Of a stretch of 64,000 nucleotides of DNA, positions 11,029-19,801 are shown piece by piece; positions within the stretch are counted from its first letter, which is position 1; each line of letters opens with the position of its first letter. Under the pieces are notes generated by a model. That model saw only the letters and a program-made list of their open reading frames with translations, did not search any database and was not told the DNA's origin. Source of the stretch: Thiobacillus sp. (GTDB taxonomy: Bacteria; Pseudomonadota; Gammaproteobacteria; Burkholderiales; Thiobacillaceae). The DNA lies in contig JACKLQ010000003.1 in NCBI GenBank assembly GCA_024235835.1, positions 1 to 64,000 on the forward strand, read 5' to 3'. Position numbers and translations under genes: made by a program.

Positions 11029-11295
11029 GTGGGAGAACGACGGTTGGACGAGGCGGTCGCATTCGGGAAGGTGCTGCGCAGACTGCGCAAGGAAGCGGGG
11101 ATGACCCAGGAACAATTGGGCCTGGAGGCAGACCTGCGGCGTACCTATGTCAGCATCCTCGAACTGGGGCAGCAGCAACCGTCCCTAGGAACGATCCTCA
11201 AGTTGGCGCGTGCTATGGGCCTACCAGCATCGTCAGTAATTGCAGCGGTCGAAAACGAATTAGGTGCCGCAAAGTCCGCTGACCACCTCAACTGA
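11029..11295 (+). CDS. XRE-family helix-turn-helix regulator
   Basis: An 88-residue protein that is almost entirely one Cro/CI-type DNA-binding domain: GKVLRRLRKEAGMTQEQLGL, the recognition helix region RRTYVSILELGQQQPSLGTI and the closing ILKLARAMGLPASSV. Translation begins at GTG 11029; no better in-frame ATG lies before the domain. The gene points away from the HD/HD-AAA+ operon and is the only plus-strand gene in the island, a common layout for a repressor controlling a toxic or costly defence module. It converges with and overlaps the DUF429-like gene by eight bases. Confidence 0.88.
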   Translation: MGERRLDEAVAFGKVLRRLRKEAGMTQEQLGLEADLRRTYVSILELGQQQPSLGTILKLARAMGLPASSVIAAVENELGAAKSADHLN

Positions 11296-12097
11296 TGCCC
11301 AGAATCCATCCTTCCAGGGCGGCAGTCTGTCGCTCCGCCAAGGTCAATGGGGGATTCAGGTAATGATTAAGCGCGTTCTTGCGAACCGTCTCCTCCATCC
11401 ATCGGGCCACGGCATAGGCGTCTTGCTGGTCCGCCGTTCTCCCCTCTTTGGGGTAGCGATTGCGGAAGATGGAGGGATATATCTCGACGATAACGGACCG
11501 CCCCTCTGCTGGTTGCCATCCGTCGAAGGGCCAGAAGAAGAGTTTCTCCCCGGCCTGCTGCCTGAGGACGCGTAACCACGGGATGCCGGTGTGGGTGGAT
11601 TTCGCGACGGAGCCTTGGACATCAAACAGGAAGACACTCTTAGCCGATGAAGTCCATTGCTCGCAGAGCCGAAACCAGGATGTCTCGCCGGTTCGTTCTC
11701 CAGGGGGCTTCGGATGTCTGTCCCACCAGCTCCCTTCCCGGATGAAATCGGCGTAGCAATGGGGTTGGTCCGTGGGCCAGTAACGGCAGAAGTCGTCCAG
11801 GAACTGGGGCCAGCTCGTGAGCCCATAGCGCCGGAAATAGGTCTCTGGGAACGAGAAGCCATGGTCGAGGCCGATGAGCAAGCGCTCGCCGGTCTGTAGG
11901 CGTTCCAGAAGCCAATGGGCAATGTCCTGACGGCTCCAGTAACGGACTGGCCCTGTCTCCGACTTCGGGCATGCCACCTCTACCGGAAGTTGTCCTGGCG
12001 TGGCCGAATAGACACGAAGCCCCTTAAGCCTTGCCTCCGGGGTTTGCGCCCCGGAATAGTCGATGCCGATGAACCGGTCAAAGTCGTAGCCAGGCAT
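11288..12097 (-). CDS. DUF429-like protein, probable RNase-H fold
   Basis: The 269-residue protein begins with RFIGIDYSGAQTPEARLKGL, like the first beta strand and acidic residue of the DUF429 family, a predicted RNase-H-fold nuclease group. Other acidic conserved-looking stretches are LLIGLDHGFSFPE and VEIYPSIFRNRYP, then DQQDAYAVARWM, the positions where the family carries its metal ligands. Its ATG follows the hsdR stop directly with no gap, so it belongs to the restriction operon or was added to its end. Whether it is an active nuclease is inference. Confidence 0.6.
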   Translation of the reverse strand: MPGYDFDRFIGIDYSGAQTPEARLKGLRVYSATPGQLPVEVACPKSETGPVRYWSRQDIAHWLLERLQTGERLLIGLDHGFSFPETYFRRYGLTSWPQFLDDFCRYWPTDQPHCYADFIREGSWWDRHPKPPGERTGETSWFRLCEQWTSSAKSVFLFDVQGSVAKSTHTGIPWLRVLRQQAGEKLFFWPFDGWQPAEGRSVIVEIYPSIFRNRYPKEGRTADQQDAYAVARWMEETVRKNALNHYLNPPLTLAERQTAALEGWILGIS

Positions 12098-15000
12098 CTA
12101 AGCCCCCATCCACTCTTCCGACAATGCCTCGGCCTGCTTGAGCACCAACTCGATAGCTCGTGCCTCCAAGTCGGGGGGGTACTTGTGCCGTTTGAGTATC
12201 AGCTTGATTTGGGCACGCATCTTGGCGCGCACGGTCTCGCGCACCGACCAATCCACGGACAGGTTCTTGCGCAGGTAGTCGGTGAGCTGGCGGGCAATTT
12301 CCTTGAGGGCCGCGTCGCCTAGCTGCCTGACTGATGCCTCGTTGGTTTCTAGGGCATCGTAGAAGGCCAGTTCCTCGGGCGTGAGCCCCAGGCTTTCCCC
12401 GCGCCTGGCCGCCTCGTTGAACGACTTGGCCATGGCGATGAGCTCTTCGATGACCTGGGCGGTCTCGATGGCCCGGTTGCGGTAGCGGGTCAGGGAGGCT
12501 TGCAGCAGGTCGGAGAACTTGGCGCTTTGCACCACATTGGTGGCGAAGCGGCTCTTGATATCGTCCTTGAGCAGGCGCTCCAGCAGCTCCACCGCCAGGT
12601 TGCGGTGTTCCATGTGCTTCACGTCGTCCAGGAACTCCTCGGTGAGGATTCCGATGTTGGGCTTGTTGAGGCCCGCCGTGGCGAAGATGTCGATGACCTC
12701 ATCGGACACCAGCGCCCCGGAGATGATTTGCCGCAGGGCGTGTTCCTTGGCCTCGTCGGAGAGTTTCTTGTCCTGGATACCGTGCTTGGTCAGGGCCGAC
12801 TTGATGGCCTGGAAGAAGGCCAGCTCGTCGCGGAACTCCAATGCCGCGTCCAGGGTGCAGCAGAGGGCGAAGGCCTTGCTGGCGGCCAGCACCTGGTCGG
12901 CGAAGCGCTTCTTGCCGTCGTCCTGGCCGAGGATGTGGTTGCAGGCTCCGGCCAGCAGCACCAGGGCCTTGGTGCGGAACTGGCCGTAGTCGAAGCCGTG
13001 CAGCATGGCGCGCAGGATGCCGACCTTCTCCTCCAGGATTTCCAGGGCCTCTTCCGCCTGGATGGTGGGGCGGCCCTTGCCCTTGGAGTTGGTGTACTCC
13101 ACCAGGGCATGCTTCAGCTCGGTAGCGATGCCGATGTAGTCCACCACCAGGCCACCCGGCTTGTCCTTGAAGACCCGGTTCACGCGGGCGATGGCCTGCA
13201 TCAGGTTGTGGCCACGCATGGGCTTGTCCACATACATGGTGTGGGCGCAGGGGGCGTCGAAGCCGGTGAGCCACATATCCCGCACAATGACCAGCTTCAA
13301 CGGGTCGGCGGGGTCCTTGAACCGTTTCTCCAGACGCTTCTTGGTGTCGCCGCTGTAGATGTGGGGCTTGAGCAGGGCCTTGTCTGAGGCAGAGCCGGTC
13401 ATCACAACCTTGATGGCGCCCTTCTCCGGGTCTTCGTCGTGCCACTCGGGGCGCAGTGCCACGAGGGCGTTGTAGAGGTGGACGCAAATCTCCCGGCTCA
13501 TGGCCACCACCATGGCCTTGCCGTCCATGGCCGCGAGGCGGTTCTCGAAGTGGGCCACCAGGTCCTTGGCCACCATCTGGATGCGCGGCGGTGCGCCGAC
13601 CACCTTCTCCAGAGCCGCCCAGCGGCGCAGGGTCAGGGCCTTGGCGGATTCCTCCTCGTCCTCGGTGAGCTCGTCCACTTCCTCGTCGATGTGGGGCGTC
13701 TCTTCGTCCTTGAGCTCCAGCTTGGCGAGCCGGCTTTCGTAGTAGATAGGCACCGTGGCCCCATCTTTCACCGCCTGCTCGATGTCGTAGATGTGGACGT
13801 ATTCGCCGAACACGGCGCGGGTGTCCTTGTCCTCACTGGAAATCGGCGTGCCGGTGAAGGCCACGAAGGTGGCGTTGGGCAGGGCCTCGCGAAGGTAGTG
13901 GGCGTAGCCGTAGCGCACGCCGGTCTTGAGCACTGTGCTCATCATGCCGGCCGCGTCCTCCAGGCCCGGCAGGCGGGCACTGAAGCCGTATTGGGAGCGG
14001 TGGGCCTCGTCGCAGATGACGACGATGTTCTCCCGGTCGGAGAGCAGCGGGTAGCCGTCTTCATCTTCAAACGGCGCGAACTTCTGGATGGTGGTGAAGA
14101 CGATGCCGCCCGAGGGCCGGTTGGCCAGCTTGGCCCGCAGGTCGGGGCGGGTCCCGGCACGGGCCGGGGTTTCCCGCAGCAGTTCAGCGGCCCCGGCAAA
14201 GGTCTCAAACAACTGGTTATCCAGGTCGTTGCGGTCGGTCACGACCACGATGGTCGGGTTGTTCATCTCTGGCGCGGTCATCAGATGCCCGGCCAGGCAG
14301 GTCATCTCGATGCTCTTGCCGGAACCCTGGGTGTGCCAAACCACCCCGCCCTTTCGATTCCCTCCGGGGCGGCTTGCCTGGATGACGCTCTGCACCACGG
14401 CGCGCACGGCGTGGAACTGGTGATAGCCGGCGATTTTCTTGACGTTGCCGTCGTCCTCGAACAGGACGAAGTAGCGCAGGTAGTCGAGGAAGAAATCCTT
14501 GCGGAAGAAGCCCCGGATGAGGGTCTCAAGCTGTTGCAACTCGCCCAGGGGGTCCAGGTGCTCGCCGTCGATGGTGCGCCAGGTGGAAAATCGCTCCTGG
14601 TCGGCGGAGAGGGAGCCCACGCGGGCCAGGGTGTAGTCGGAAATCGCCAGGACCTCGTTGAACACGAACAGGTCAGCGATGTCCTCCTTGTAGGTCTGCA
14701 ACTGGTTAAACGCGGCCCAGATGTCGGCGCTCTCGTCGGCCGGGTTCTTCAGTTCGATGACGCCTAGGGGCAGGCCATTCACGAACACCACAACGTCCGG
14801 GCGGCGGGTGTGCTTCGGGCCTTCGATGGAATATTGGTTGACCGCCAACCATTCGTTGTTGTCCGGGGTGGCGAAGTCGATGAGGGCCACGAAGTCGCCC
14901 AGGGTCTCGCCGTCCTTGTTGATTTCCACCGGCACGCCATCGGTAAGCCAGCGGTGGAACTGGCGATTGGCCTGCATCAGGCCGGCGGCGTTGCCGTGGA

Positions 15001-15223
15001 TGACCTGGCGGGCGGCGTCTTCCAGAATCGAAGCGGGTATATGGGGATTGAGCCGCACCAAGGCCGTCATGAGCCGGTCAGCGAGGACCACTTGCTTGTA
15101 ACTCTCCCGCTCCTGCTCGGGGCCGTCCGGGGCGATGTCCGGACCGAAAACACGCTCGTAGCCCAACTCCTCGAACCAGTCGAGGGCGGCTTGTTCGGCC
15201 ATGTTTTCGTCGATGAGGCTCAT
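12098..15223 (-). CDS. hsdR: Type I restriction enzyme, R (motor/nuclease) subunit
   Basis: This 1041-residue protein cuts DNA after ATP-driven translocation by the HsdR2M2S complex. The N-terminal PD-(D/E)xK nuclease is seen in RRPDVVVFVNGLPLGVIELK (D143, E157, K159). The SF2 motor has Walker A HTQGSGKSIEM near 298-304, DEAH at 405-408 in VVICDEAHRSQYG, and FTGTPI. The C-terminal helical region is complete. I chose ATG 15223 (MSLIDENMAEQAALDWFEEL); the frame is open further upstream only because it overlaps the membrane-protein gene. It starts five bases after that gene's stop. Confidence 0.95.
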   Translation of the reverse strand: MSLIDENMAEQAALDWFEELGYERVFGPDIAPDGPEQERESYKQVVLADRLMTALVRLNPHIPASILEDAARQVIHGNAAGLMQANRQFHRWLTDGVPVEINKDGETLGDFVALIDFATPDNNEWLAVNQYSIEGPKHTRRPDVVVFVNGLPLGVIELKNPADESADIWAAFNQLQTYKEDIADLFVFNEVLAISDYTLARVGSLSADQERFSTWRTIDGEHLDPLGELQQLETLIRGFFRKDFFLDYLRYFVLFEDDGNVKKIAGYHQFHAVRAVVQSVIQASRPGGNRKGGVVWHTQGSGKSIEMTCLAGHLMTAPEMNNPTIVVVTDRNDLDNQLFETFAGAAELLRETPARAGTRPDLRAKLANRPSGGIVFTTIQKFAPFEDEDGYPLLSDRENIVVICDEAHRSQYGFSARLPGLEDAAGMMSTVLKTGVRYGYAHYLREALPNATFVAFTGTPISSEDKDTRAVFGEYVHIYDIEQAVKDGATVPIYYESRLAKLELKDEETPHIDEEVDELTEDEEESAKALTLRRWAALEKVVGAPPRIQMVAKDLVAHFENRLAAMDGKAMVVAMSREICVHLYNALVALRPEWHDEDPEKGAIKVVMTGSASDKALLKPHIYSGDTKKRLEKRFKDPADPLKLVIVRDMWLTGFDAPCAHTMYVDKPMRGHNLMQAIARVNRVFKDKPGGLVVDYIGIATELKHALVEYTNSKGKGRPTIQAEEALEILEEKVGILRAMLHGFDYGQFRTKALVLLAGACNHILGQDDGKKRFADQVLAASKAFALCCTLDAALEFRDELAFFQAIKSALTKHGIQDKKLSDEAKEHALRQIISGALVSDEVIDIFATAGLNKPNIGILTEEFLDDVKHMEHRNLAVELLERLLKDDIKSRFATNVVQSAKFSDLLQASLTRYRNRAIETAQVIEELIAMAKSFNEAARRGESLGLTPEELAFYDALETNEASVRQLGDAALKEIARQLTDYLRKNLSVDWSVRETVRAKMRAQIKLILKRHKYPPDLEARAIELVLKQAEALSEEWMGA

Positions 15224-15228
15224 GCCGG

Positions 15229-15855
15229 TTAGCTTCCCTTGCTGGAGTTGCCCGTGTTGCTGGTGCCAGTATTTCCACCAGTGCCAGAGCCCTGTCCACC
15301 ACCACCACCTGACTGGCTTGTATTGCCAGAAGAGCCCTGCTGGGTGGTGCCGGTTTGCATATGGGGAATCGTCAACCCTTTTTGCAACACCTCGGTCTGA
15401 GAGGGAATCCGCTTTTCCATGGTGGACCTCCAATAAACGATGTTTGAAACCACGAACGTAACAGTGAGCACCACGCCAAGAATGAAGGCCACCCCGGAGA
15501 AAATATTCATGTATCGGATAGCGCGGCTCCAGGGATTGCGCTGGAGCTCGTCCTGATTCGGGTATTCCTTGGGACTTAGGCGCCCCATGTGCCATTGAAC
15601 AGCACTGTACCCCGCTCCCAAGGAAATCACGGTAAGGATGATGGTCAGGCCAAAGGCAACCCAAGAGAGGTAAAGAACCCATAGCCACTGAGCCGTTTCC
15701 AGAGGCACAACGTCCTTGATGAACGTGGCAGAGAGCGCAAGAAAGCCACTGCCCAGGGTGGTGAGAATGGCGTCGTATTTTTCCTCAGCGGCCTTTTGTA
15801 TGGCCCCAAGCGTCTCCACGTTCTTGTTGTAGATGGCTTGTGGGGTATCACTCAT
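15229..15855 (-). CDS. Small membrane protein with Gly/Ser/Gln-rich tail, inside the restriction operon
   Basis: The 208-residue protein is unrecognised. It has a helical N-terminus (about 1-30), two or three membrane segments (roughly 33-52 weak, 56-85 WLWVLYLSWVAFGLTIILTV, and 115-140 IFSGVAFILGVVLTVTFVV) and a C-terminal tail of about 45 residues made mostly of Gly, Ser, Thr, Gln and Asn. ATG 15855 is favoured because AAAGG lies nine bases before it; ATG 15861 is possible. It sits between the DUF4268 gene and hsdR with short gaps on both sides. A membrane protein in a type I locus suggests an added defence function such as abortive infection, but this is speculation. Confidence 0.75.
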   Translation of the reverse strand: MSDTPQAIYNKNVETLGAIQKAAEEKYDAILTTLGSGFLALSATFIKDVVPLETAQWLWVLYLSWVAFGLTIILTVISLGAGYSAVQWHMGRLSPKEYPNQDELQRNPWSRAIRYMNIFSGVAFILGVVLTVTFVVSNIVYWRSTMEKRIPSQTEVLQKGLTIPHMQTGTTQQGSSGNTSQSGGGGGQGSGTGGNTGTSNTGNSSKGS

Positions 15856-15880
15856 CTGCATCAGCCTTTGTACTTGGTAT

Positions 15881-16828
15881 TCACGCCAACCCCTTAATCA
15901 ACGGCTTGAACACCTGGGCCATCTTCTCCCCGGTCTCCGCGAGCCATTGGAAGTAGGTCTTCCACTGTGCCTCTGCCTCCAAGCCGGAATCCGCACGATA
16001 TGCCCGGATACGTGAGGCGTGACTGTCAGGCAATTCCTGCCAGTCGAGGGCAAAGCCGAGTTTCTTCTCAACCTCCTCCCTCTGGCTCAGGAGTTGCTGG
16101 AAATATTCCTTGGAGTTTGCGTGTGAGATGTAAATCTCGATGCCAAGTCGACTGTCACGAGTGTTGACTGTTGCGACAAGCCCAAACCCTGCACGGCCCA
16201 GGGAGATATTCAGCCAGTGCTGCGGACGGGGAGCCTGAGGCTTGATGGAAGATTTGTGGGCTTCGAGATAGGCCACGAAATCTGTCCAGAATCGTTGCTG
16301 GCGCTGCTTGGTTGGCGTGGCGGTAGCCGCCGCCCGTGCGCTTTCCCGGCCGGTCTTGCTCCAATCGTTCGGCTTGACCACCACATTGAAGCTGGGCGCC
16401 AGGGGCGAATCGGCAATGCGCCAGAGCTCAATCTCCACCGCGAAGAAGTTCAGGTTGCCCGTGGTGTTTTGATTCAAGAAGTCCAGGGCGGCAATGTGCT
16501 CCGGACGGAAGGACTCCGCCACCCAGATGACCTTCTTGGCCCCCACGCCGGCCGCGTATGTGATGATTTGGCCCAGGTGGGTATGGTTGGTTTTCTCCAA
16601 CTGGTTTTCGATGATGACCTCGCCATCCTCGTCCGAGCAGAGGATGTCCAGCTTGAAGTCCCCCACCAGGTATTCGGCCTGGACCAGTTCCAGTTCGGCC
16701 AGGCCCAGGGCATCGGACAGGGCATTGAGGTTTTCTGCCTGGGCCAACCAGGGGGTGAACTCCGTGGCCTCATGCTTCCAGGCCTCGCGCAGGTTGATAC
16801 GCTGCAAGGTCGACAGGGTGGTTTTCAT
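15881..16828 (-). CDS. DUF4268 protein with nuclease-like N-terminal domain
   Basis: The 315-residue protein has an N-terminal PD-(D/E)xK-like segment: FKLDILCSDEDGEVIIENQL followed by EKTNHTHLGQIITYAAG, reminiscent of NucS-type endonucleases, with Asp, Glu and Gln/Glu at the expected places. The C-terminal half, with FWTDFVAYLEAHKSSIKPQ and LGIEIYISHANSKEYFQQLL, fits DUF4268. Such genes recur in restriction-modification loci. Its ATG overlaps the hsdS stop (ATGA at 16825-16828), so it is translated with the core system. It may add a second nuclease or modulate HsdR; function unproven. Confidence 0.8.
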   Translation of the reverse strand: MKTTLSTLQRINLREAWKHEATEFTPWLAQAENLNALSDALGLAELELVQAEYLVGDFKLDILCSDEDGEVIIENQLEKTNHTHLGQIITYAAGVGAKKVIWVAESFRPEHIAALDFLNQNTTGNLNFFAVEIELWRIADSPLAPSFNVVVKPNDWSKTGRESARAAATATPTKQRQQRFWTDFVAYLEAHKSSIKPQAPRPQHWLNISLGRAGFGLVATVNTRDSRLGIEIYISHANSKEYFQQLLSQREEVEKKLGFALDWQELPDSHASRIRAYRADSGLEAEAQWKTYFQWLAETGEKMAQVFKPLIKGLA

Positions 16829-18063
16829 GCTGTGGCCTCCTCGATGGCTTCCTGTATCTCGGGGATGCGAAACTTGCCGGACATCAGGCGGGGCAAAAGG
16901 GTGTCGCGCAGTTCGGTAAGGTTCAGAGCTTGCTGCTCATTCTCGAAAACACGCCTTTGGATTGGTGCAACCAGGTCAACAAACTGACCAAGAACTGCCC
17001 TATCCGGCATTGCTACCAGCAGCCGCTTCATATCCGCGATGGTTACGTGCCCTAAGCCAGTCGTCTGCTTGTTACGAGCTATGCCAGAAAAAACGGGGCG
17101 GAGATGCCTCAACACTTGGAGGACAAACACTCGCTCTTGGGCATCATTAACAATCACGCGGAAGATGTGCTGGTTTAACCACCCTGCCGAATGAGGCCAC
17201 ACGAATGTGTCGATAGAAGTTTCAGGATTGCCTGACCATGAAAACAAAATGTCGCCAGCCTGAATTCGATATTTTTCTGGCATCTCTTTATCAGAGTATG
17301 CCGTCTGCGATGTGACTCCAGCTTTAAGTTCTGCAATCTTGATGATTGGCAAACCTCGGCTCTCTGTGTTCGGGGCAAATGCCTTATAGGCCGCACCATT
17401 CACATACTCGGCAAGGTCATACACTGACGTAGTACGCCACCCCTTCGGAATCCCCCCCAACTCCGAATCCTCGAACTCGCTCGGGAACTGGTCGGCGACT
17501 TCGGGCGTCACGCCTTCGGGGTCGCGGCCTTCGGCCTTGGCCCGCACAGGGTCGAAATCCACGAACCACGACTTGAACAGGGCCTGGGCGATAGCTTCGA
17601 GGGTGGCGTTGGTTTCATGCAGGAGGGCGATTTTGTCGTCTAGGACACCTAGAGTTTGTGCGATTTCCGTTTGAGTTTTTTCGTCCGGAATCTGAACTCG
17701 GGCAGTGTGCAAATGGTTCCGGTTAACTCCTGGTACCGCCGCCTTGTCGCTGTATGCAAAGAAATCGACGGTCTTCAGGAAGTAGAAGATGAACTTGGGG
17801 TCGTTCCCCTTGAAATCCTCAACAAACAGAGTCGTGTTTAACGGCCAGAAATCTTGTTCACAGAAGAAAACCTGGCCTATCGTTCCATATCGTCCAGTTA
17901 CAACGCCCGGCGCCTTTACCTTGGCTTCGCAGTGGTAGTCCGACACTCCAGAGGAAGAAACGATAGGGACTCCCCCTTTCGTACGTTGTTTCGCAGGGAG
18001 GTCAAATCCACGCTTGAGGTTGACAACCTCTCCAAGCGTGGTTTCGCGCCACTCAGACGGCAT
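16825..18063 (-). CDS. hsdS: Type I restriction-modification specificity subunit
   Basis: The 412-residue subunit chooses the bipartite DNA target of the methylase and nuclease. It has the standard plan: first target domain (about 1-140), first conserved coiled region (QTEIAQTLGVLDDKIALLHE, then ALFKSWFVDFDPVRAKAEG), second target domain (about 205-345) and second coiled region ending LTELRDTLLPRLMSGKFRIP. The two target domains start alike (SEWRETTLGEVVNL and KGWRTTSVYDLAEYV). The gene overlaps hsdM by 11 bases. The recognition sequence cannot be read from the protein. Confidence 0.95.
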   Translation of the reverse strand: MPSEWRETTLGEVVNLKRGFDLPAKQRTKGGVPIVSSSGVSDYHCEAKVKAPGVVTGRYGTIGQVFFCEQDFWPLNTTLFVEDFKGNDPKFIFYFLKTVDFFAYSDKAAVPGVNRNHLHTARVQIPDEKTQTEIAQTLGVLDDKIALLHETNATLEAIAQALFKSWFVDFDPVRAKAEGRDPEGVTPEVADQFPSEFEDSELGGIPKGWRTTSVYDLAEYVNGAAYKAFAPNTESRGLPIIKIAELKAGVTSQTAYSDKEMPEKYRIQAGDILFSWSGNPETSIDTFVWPHSAGWLNQHIFRVIVNDAQERVFVLQVLRHLRPVFSGIARNKQTTGLGHVTIADMKRLLVAMPDRAVLGQFVDLVAPIQRRVFENEQQALNLTELRDTLLPRLMSGKFRIPEIQEAIEEATA

Positions 18064-19624
18064 ACCCCAACCTCCCCAGCCGCTCCCGAATCACTGCGTC
18101 CAGCTCCTGCCCCTTCTCCATCTGCTCGGCCAGTTGGGCGGTAAGCCGCTCCATCTTGTCGGTGAAGGCCTCGTCGTCGTCCTCGGCTTCCTCGGCACCC
18201 ACATAGCGGCCCGGCGTGAGCACGTAGCCATGCTCGGCGATTTCAGCCAGCTTCACGGCACGGCAGAAGCCAGGGACATCGGCATAGGGCTCGCTGGTCT
18301 CGCCGTCCTGCCGCCAGGCATGCACGGCGTTGGCAATCTTGGCGATGTCCTCGTCCTCGAAGACCCGCAGCACACGGGTCTGCATGGTGCCCAGCTTGCG
18401 GGCGTCGATGAACAGGAACTCGCCGCGCCGGTCTCGGCCGTGCTGGGTCTTGTCCTTGGCCAGGAACCAGAGGCAGGCGGGTATCTGGGTGTTGAAGAAG
18501 AGTTGGGGCGGCAGGGCCACCATGACTTCCACCGCGTCGGCTTCCACCATGGCCTTGCGGATGGCGCCTTCGTTATTCTGGTTGGAGGACATGGAGCCGT
18601 TGGCCAGTACCACGCCGGCCTGGCCGCCGGGTTTGAGGTGCCAGAGGATGTGTTGCAGCCAGGCATAGTTGGCGTTTCCTGCGGGCGGGGTGCCGTGCAC
18701 CCAGCGAGGGTCAGAGGCCAGCTTGTCGCCGCCCCAGTCGGAGATGTTGAAGGGCGGATTGGCGAGGACGTAGTCGGCCTTCAGGTCCGGGTGCTGGTTG
18801 CGGTGGAAGGTGTCGGCAGGTTCCTTGCCCAGGTTGAAGTCCATGCCCCGGATGGCGAGGTTCATGGCCACCAGCCGCCAGGTGGTGGGGTTGGCCTCCT
18901 GGCCGTAGATGGAGAGGTCGCCAAACTTGCCGCCATGGCTTTCCACAAACTTTTCCGACTGGACGAACATGCCGCCGGAGCCACAGCAGGGGTCGTAGAC
19001 CTTGCCCTTGTGGGGCGAGAGCACTTCCACCAGCACCTTGACCACCGAGGCGGGCGTGTAGAACTGGCCGCCCTTTTTGCCCTCTGCGCTGGCAAACTGG
19101 CCGAGGAAGTATTCGTAGACCTCACCCAGGGTGTCCTTGGCTTTGTCCTTGGCGCCGAAGCCGATGGAGGAAATCAGGTCGATGAGCTCGCCCAGGCGAC
19201 CGGGTTCCAGTTGAGTGCGGGCGAAGCGTTTGTCCAGGATGCCTTTCAGGCGGGCGTTGTCCTGCTCGATGGCGATGAGGGCGTCGTCGATGCGCTTGCC
19301 GATGTCCGGTTGCTTGGCCTGGTTGCGGATGGCCTCCCAGCGGGCCGATTCCGGCACCCAGAAGACGTTGGCCATGGTGTAGAAGTCGCGGTCCTCCAGC
19401 ATGGCGGGAATCTGGGCACGCGTTTCCGTGTCCTCGCCGAGGTAGAGGTCATGGCCGGGGTCGGTGAACGCGGCCTTGAGGTCCAAGCGCCGCTCGTCGA
19501 AGGCGTCGGAGATGTATTTCAGGAAGATGAGGCCCAGGACGACGTGCTTGTATTCCGCCGCGTCCATGTTCGAGCGCAGCTTGTCCGCGGCCGCCCAGAG
19601 GGTCTTCTGTAAGTCTTGGTTCAT
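18053..19624 (-). CDS. hsdM: Type I restriction-modification N6-adenine methylase subunit
   Basis: The 523-residue subunit methylates adenine in the target chosen by HsdS, protecting host DNA. An N-terminal helical domain (KLRSNMDAAEYKHVVLGLIF) precedes the methylase fold with the SAM-binding motif DPCCGSGGMF at 211-220 and the catalytic NPPF motif at 289-292 (ANPPFNISDWGG). It is first in its operon; a reasonable promoter lies about 80 bases upstream. Confidence 0.96.
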   Translation of the reverse strand: MNQDLQKTLWAAADKLRSNMDAAEYKHVVLGLIFLKYISDAFDERRLDLKAAFTDPGHDLYLGEDTETRAQIPAMLEDRDFYTMANVFWVPESARWEAIRNQAKQPDIGKRIDDALIAIEQDNARLKGILDKRFARTQLEPGRLGELIDLISSIGFGAKDKAKDTLGEVYEYFLGQFASAEGKKGGQFYTPASVVKVLVEVLSPHKGKVYDPCCGSGGMFVQSEKFVESHGGKFGDLSIYGQEANPTTWRLVAMNLAIRGMDFNLGKEPADTFHRNQHPDLKADYVLANPPFNISDWGGDKLASDPRWVHGTPPAGNANYAWLQHILWHLKPGGQAGVVLANGSMSSNQNNEGAIRKAMVEADAVEVMVALPPQLFFNTQIPACLWFLAKDKTQHGRDRRGEFLFIDARKLGTMQTRVLRVFEDEDIAKIANAVHAWRQDGETSEPYADVPGFCRAVKLAEIAEHGYVLTPGRYVGAEEAEDDDEAFTDKMERLTAQLAEQMEKGQELDAVIRERLGRLGYAV

Positions 19625-19706
19625 TGGGTCTCGCTCAGCTTGTTCTGGTCAGCAAGCGCGAGGCGGGCAAAGTGCGGCCATCCTCCCGGATTCTGCTGTT
19701 TTTGGC

Positions 19707-19734
19707 ATTGTACGATGGGGGGAATTGGCGACAA
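19707..19734 (-). promoter_or_regulatory. Candidate sigma-70 promoter of the hsd operon
   Basis: On the minus strand TTGTCG (19734-19729), a 16-base spacer and TACAAT (19712-19707) precede hsdM by about 80 bases. It is the best match in the 177-base gap. Confidence 0.5.
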
Positions 19735-19782
19735 AGGCCGATGAAATGACAAAGGGCCGGTTTCCTGGTCAGAGCCGACTTA

Positions 19783-19800
19783 TCTGTTTTGCGAAACAGA
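19783..19800. terminator. Stem-loop after the zinc-ribbon gene
   Basis: TCTGTTT-TGCG-AAACAGA is a perfect 7-bp hairpin starting immediately after the zinc-ribbon gene's stop (minus reading). No T run follows, so it may protect the mRNA end or terminate weakly. Confidence 0.35.
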
Positions 19801-19801
19801 T

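Noticed and set aside
15224..15688. N-terminal extension of HsdR by about 155 codons
   Set aside because: It overlaps the membrane-protein gene in another frame and has Trp/His-rich nonsense composition. ATG 15223 gives the family start.
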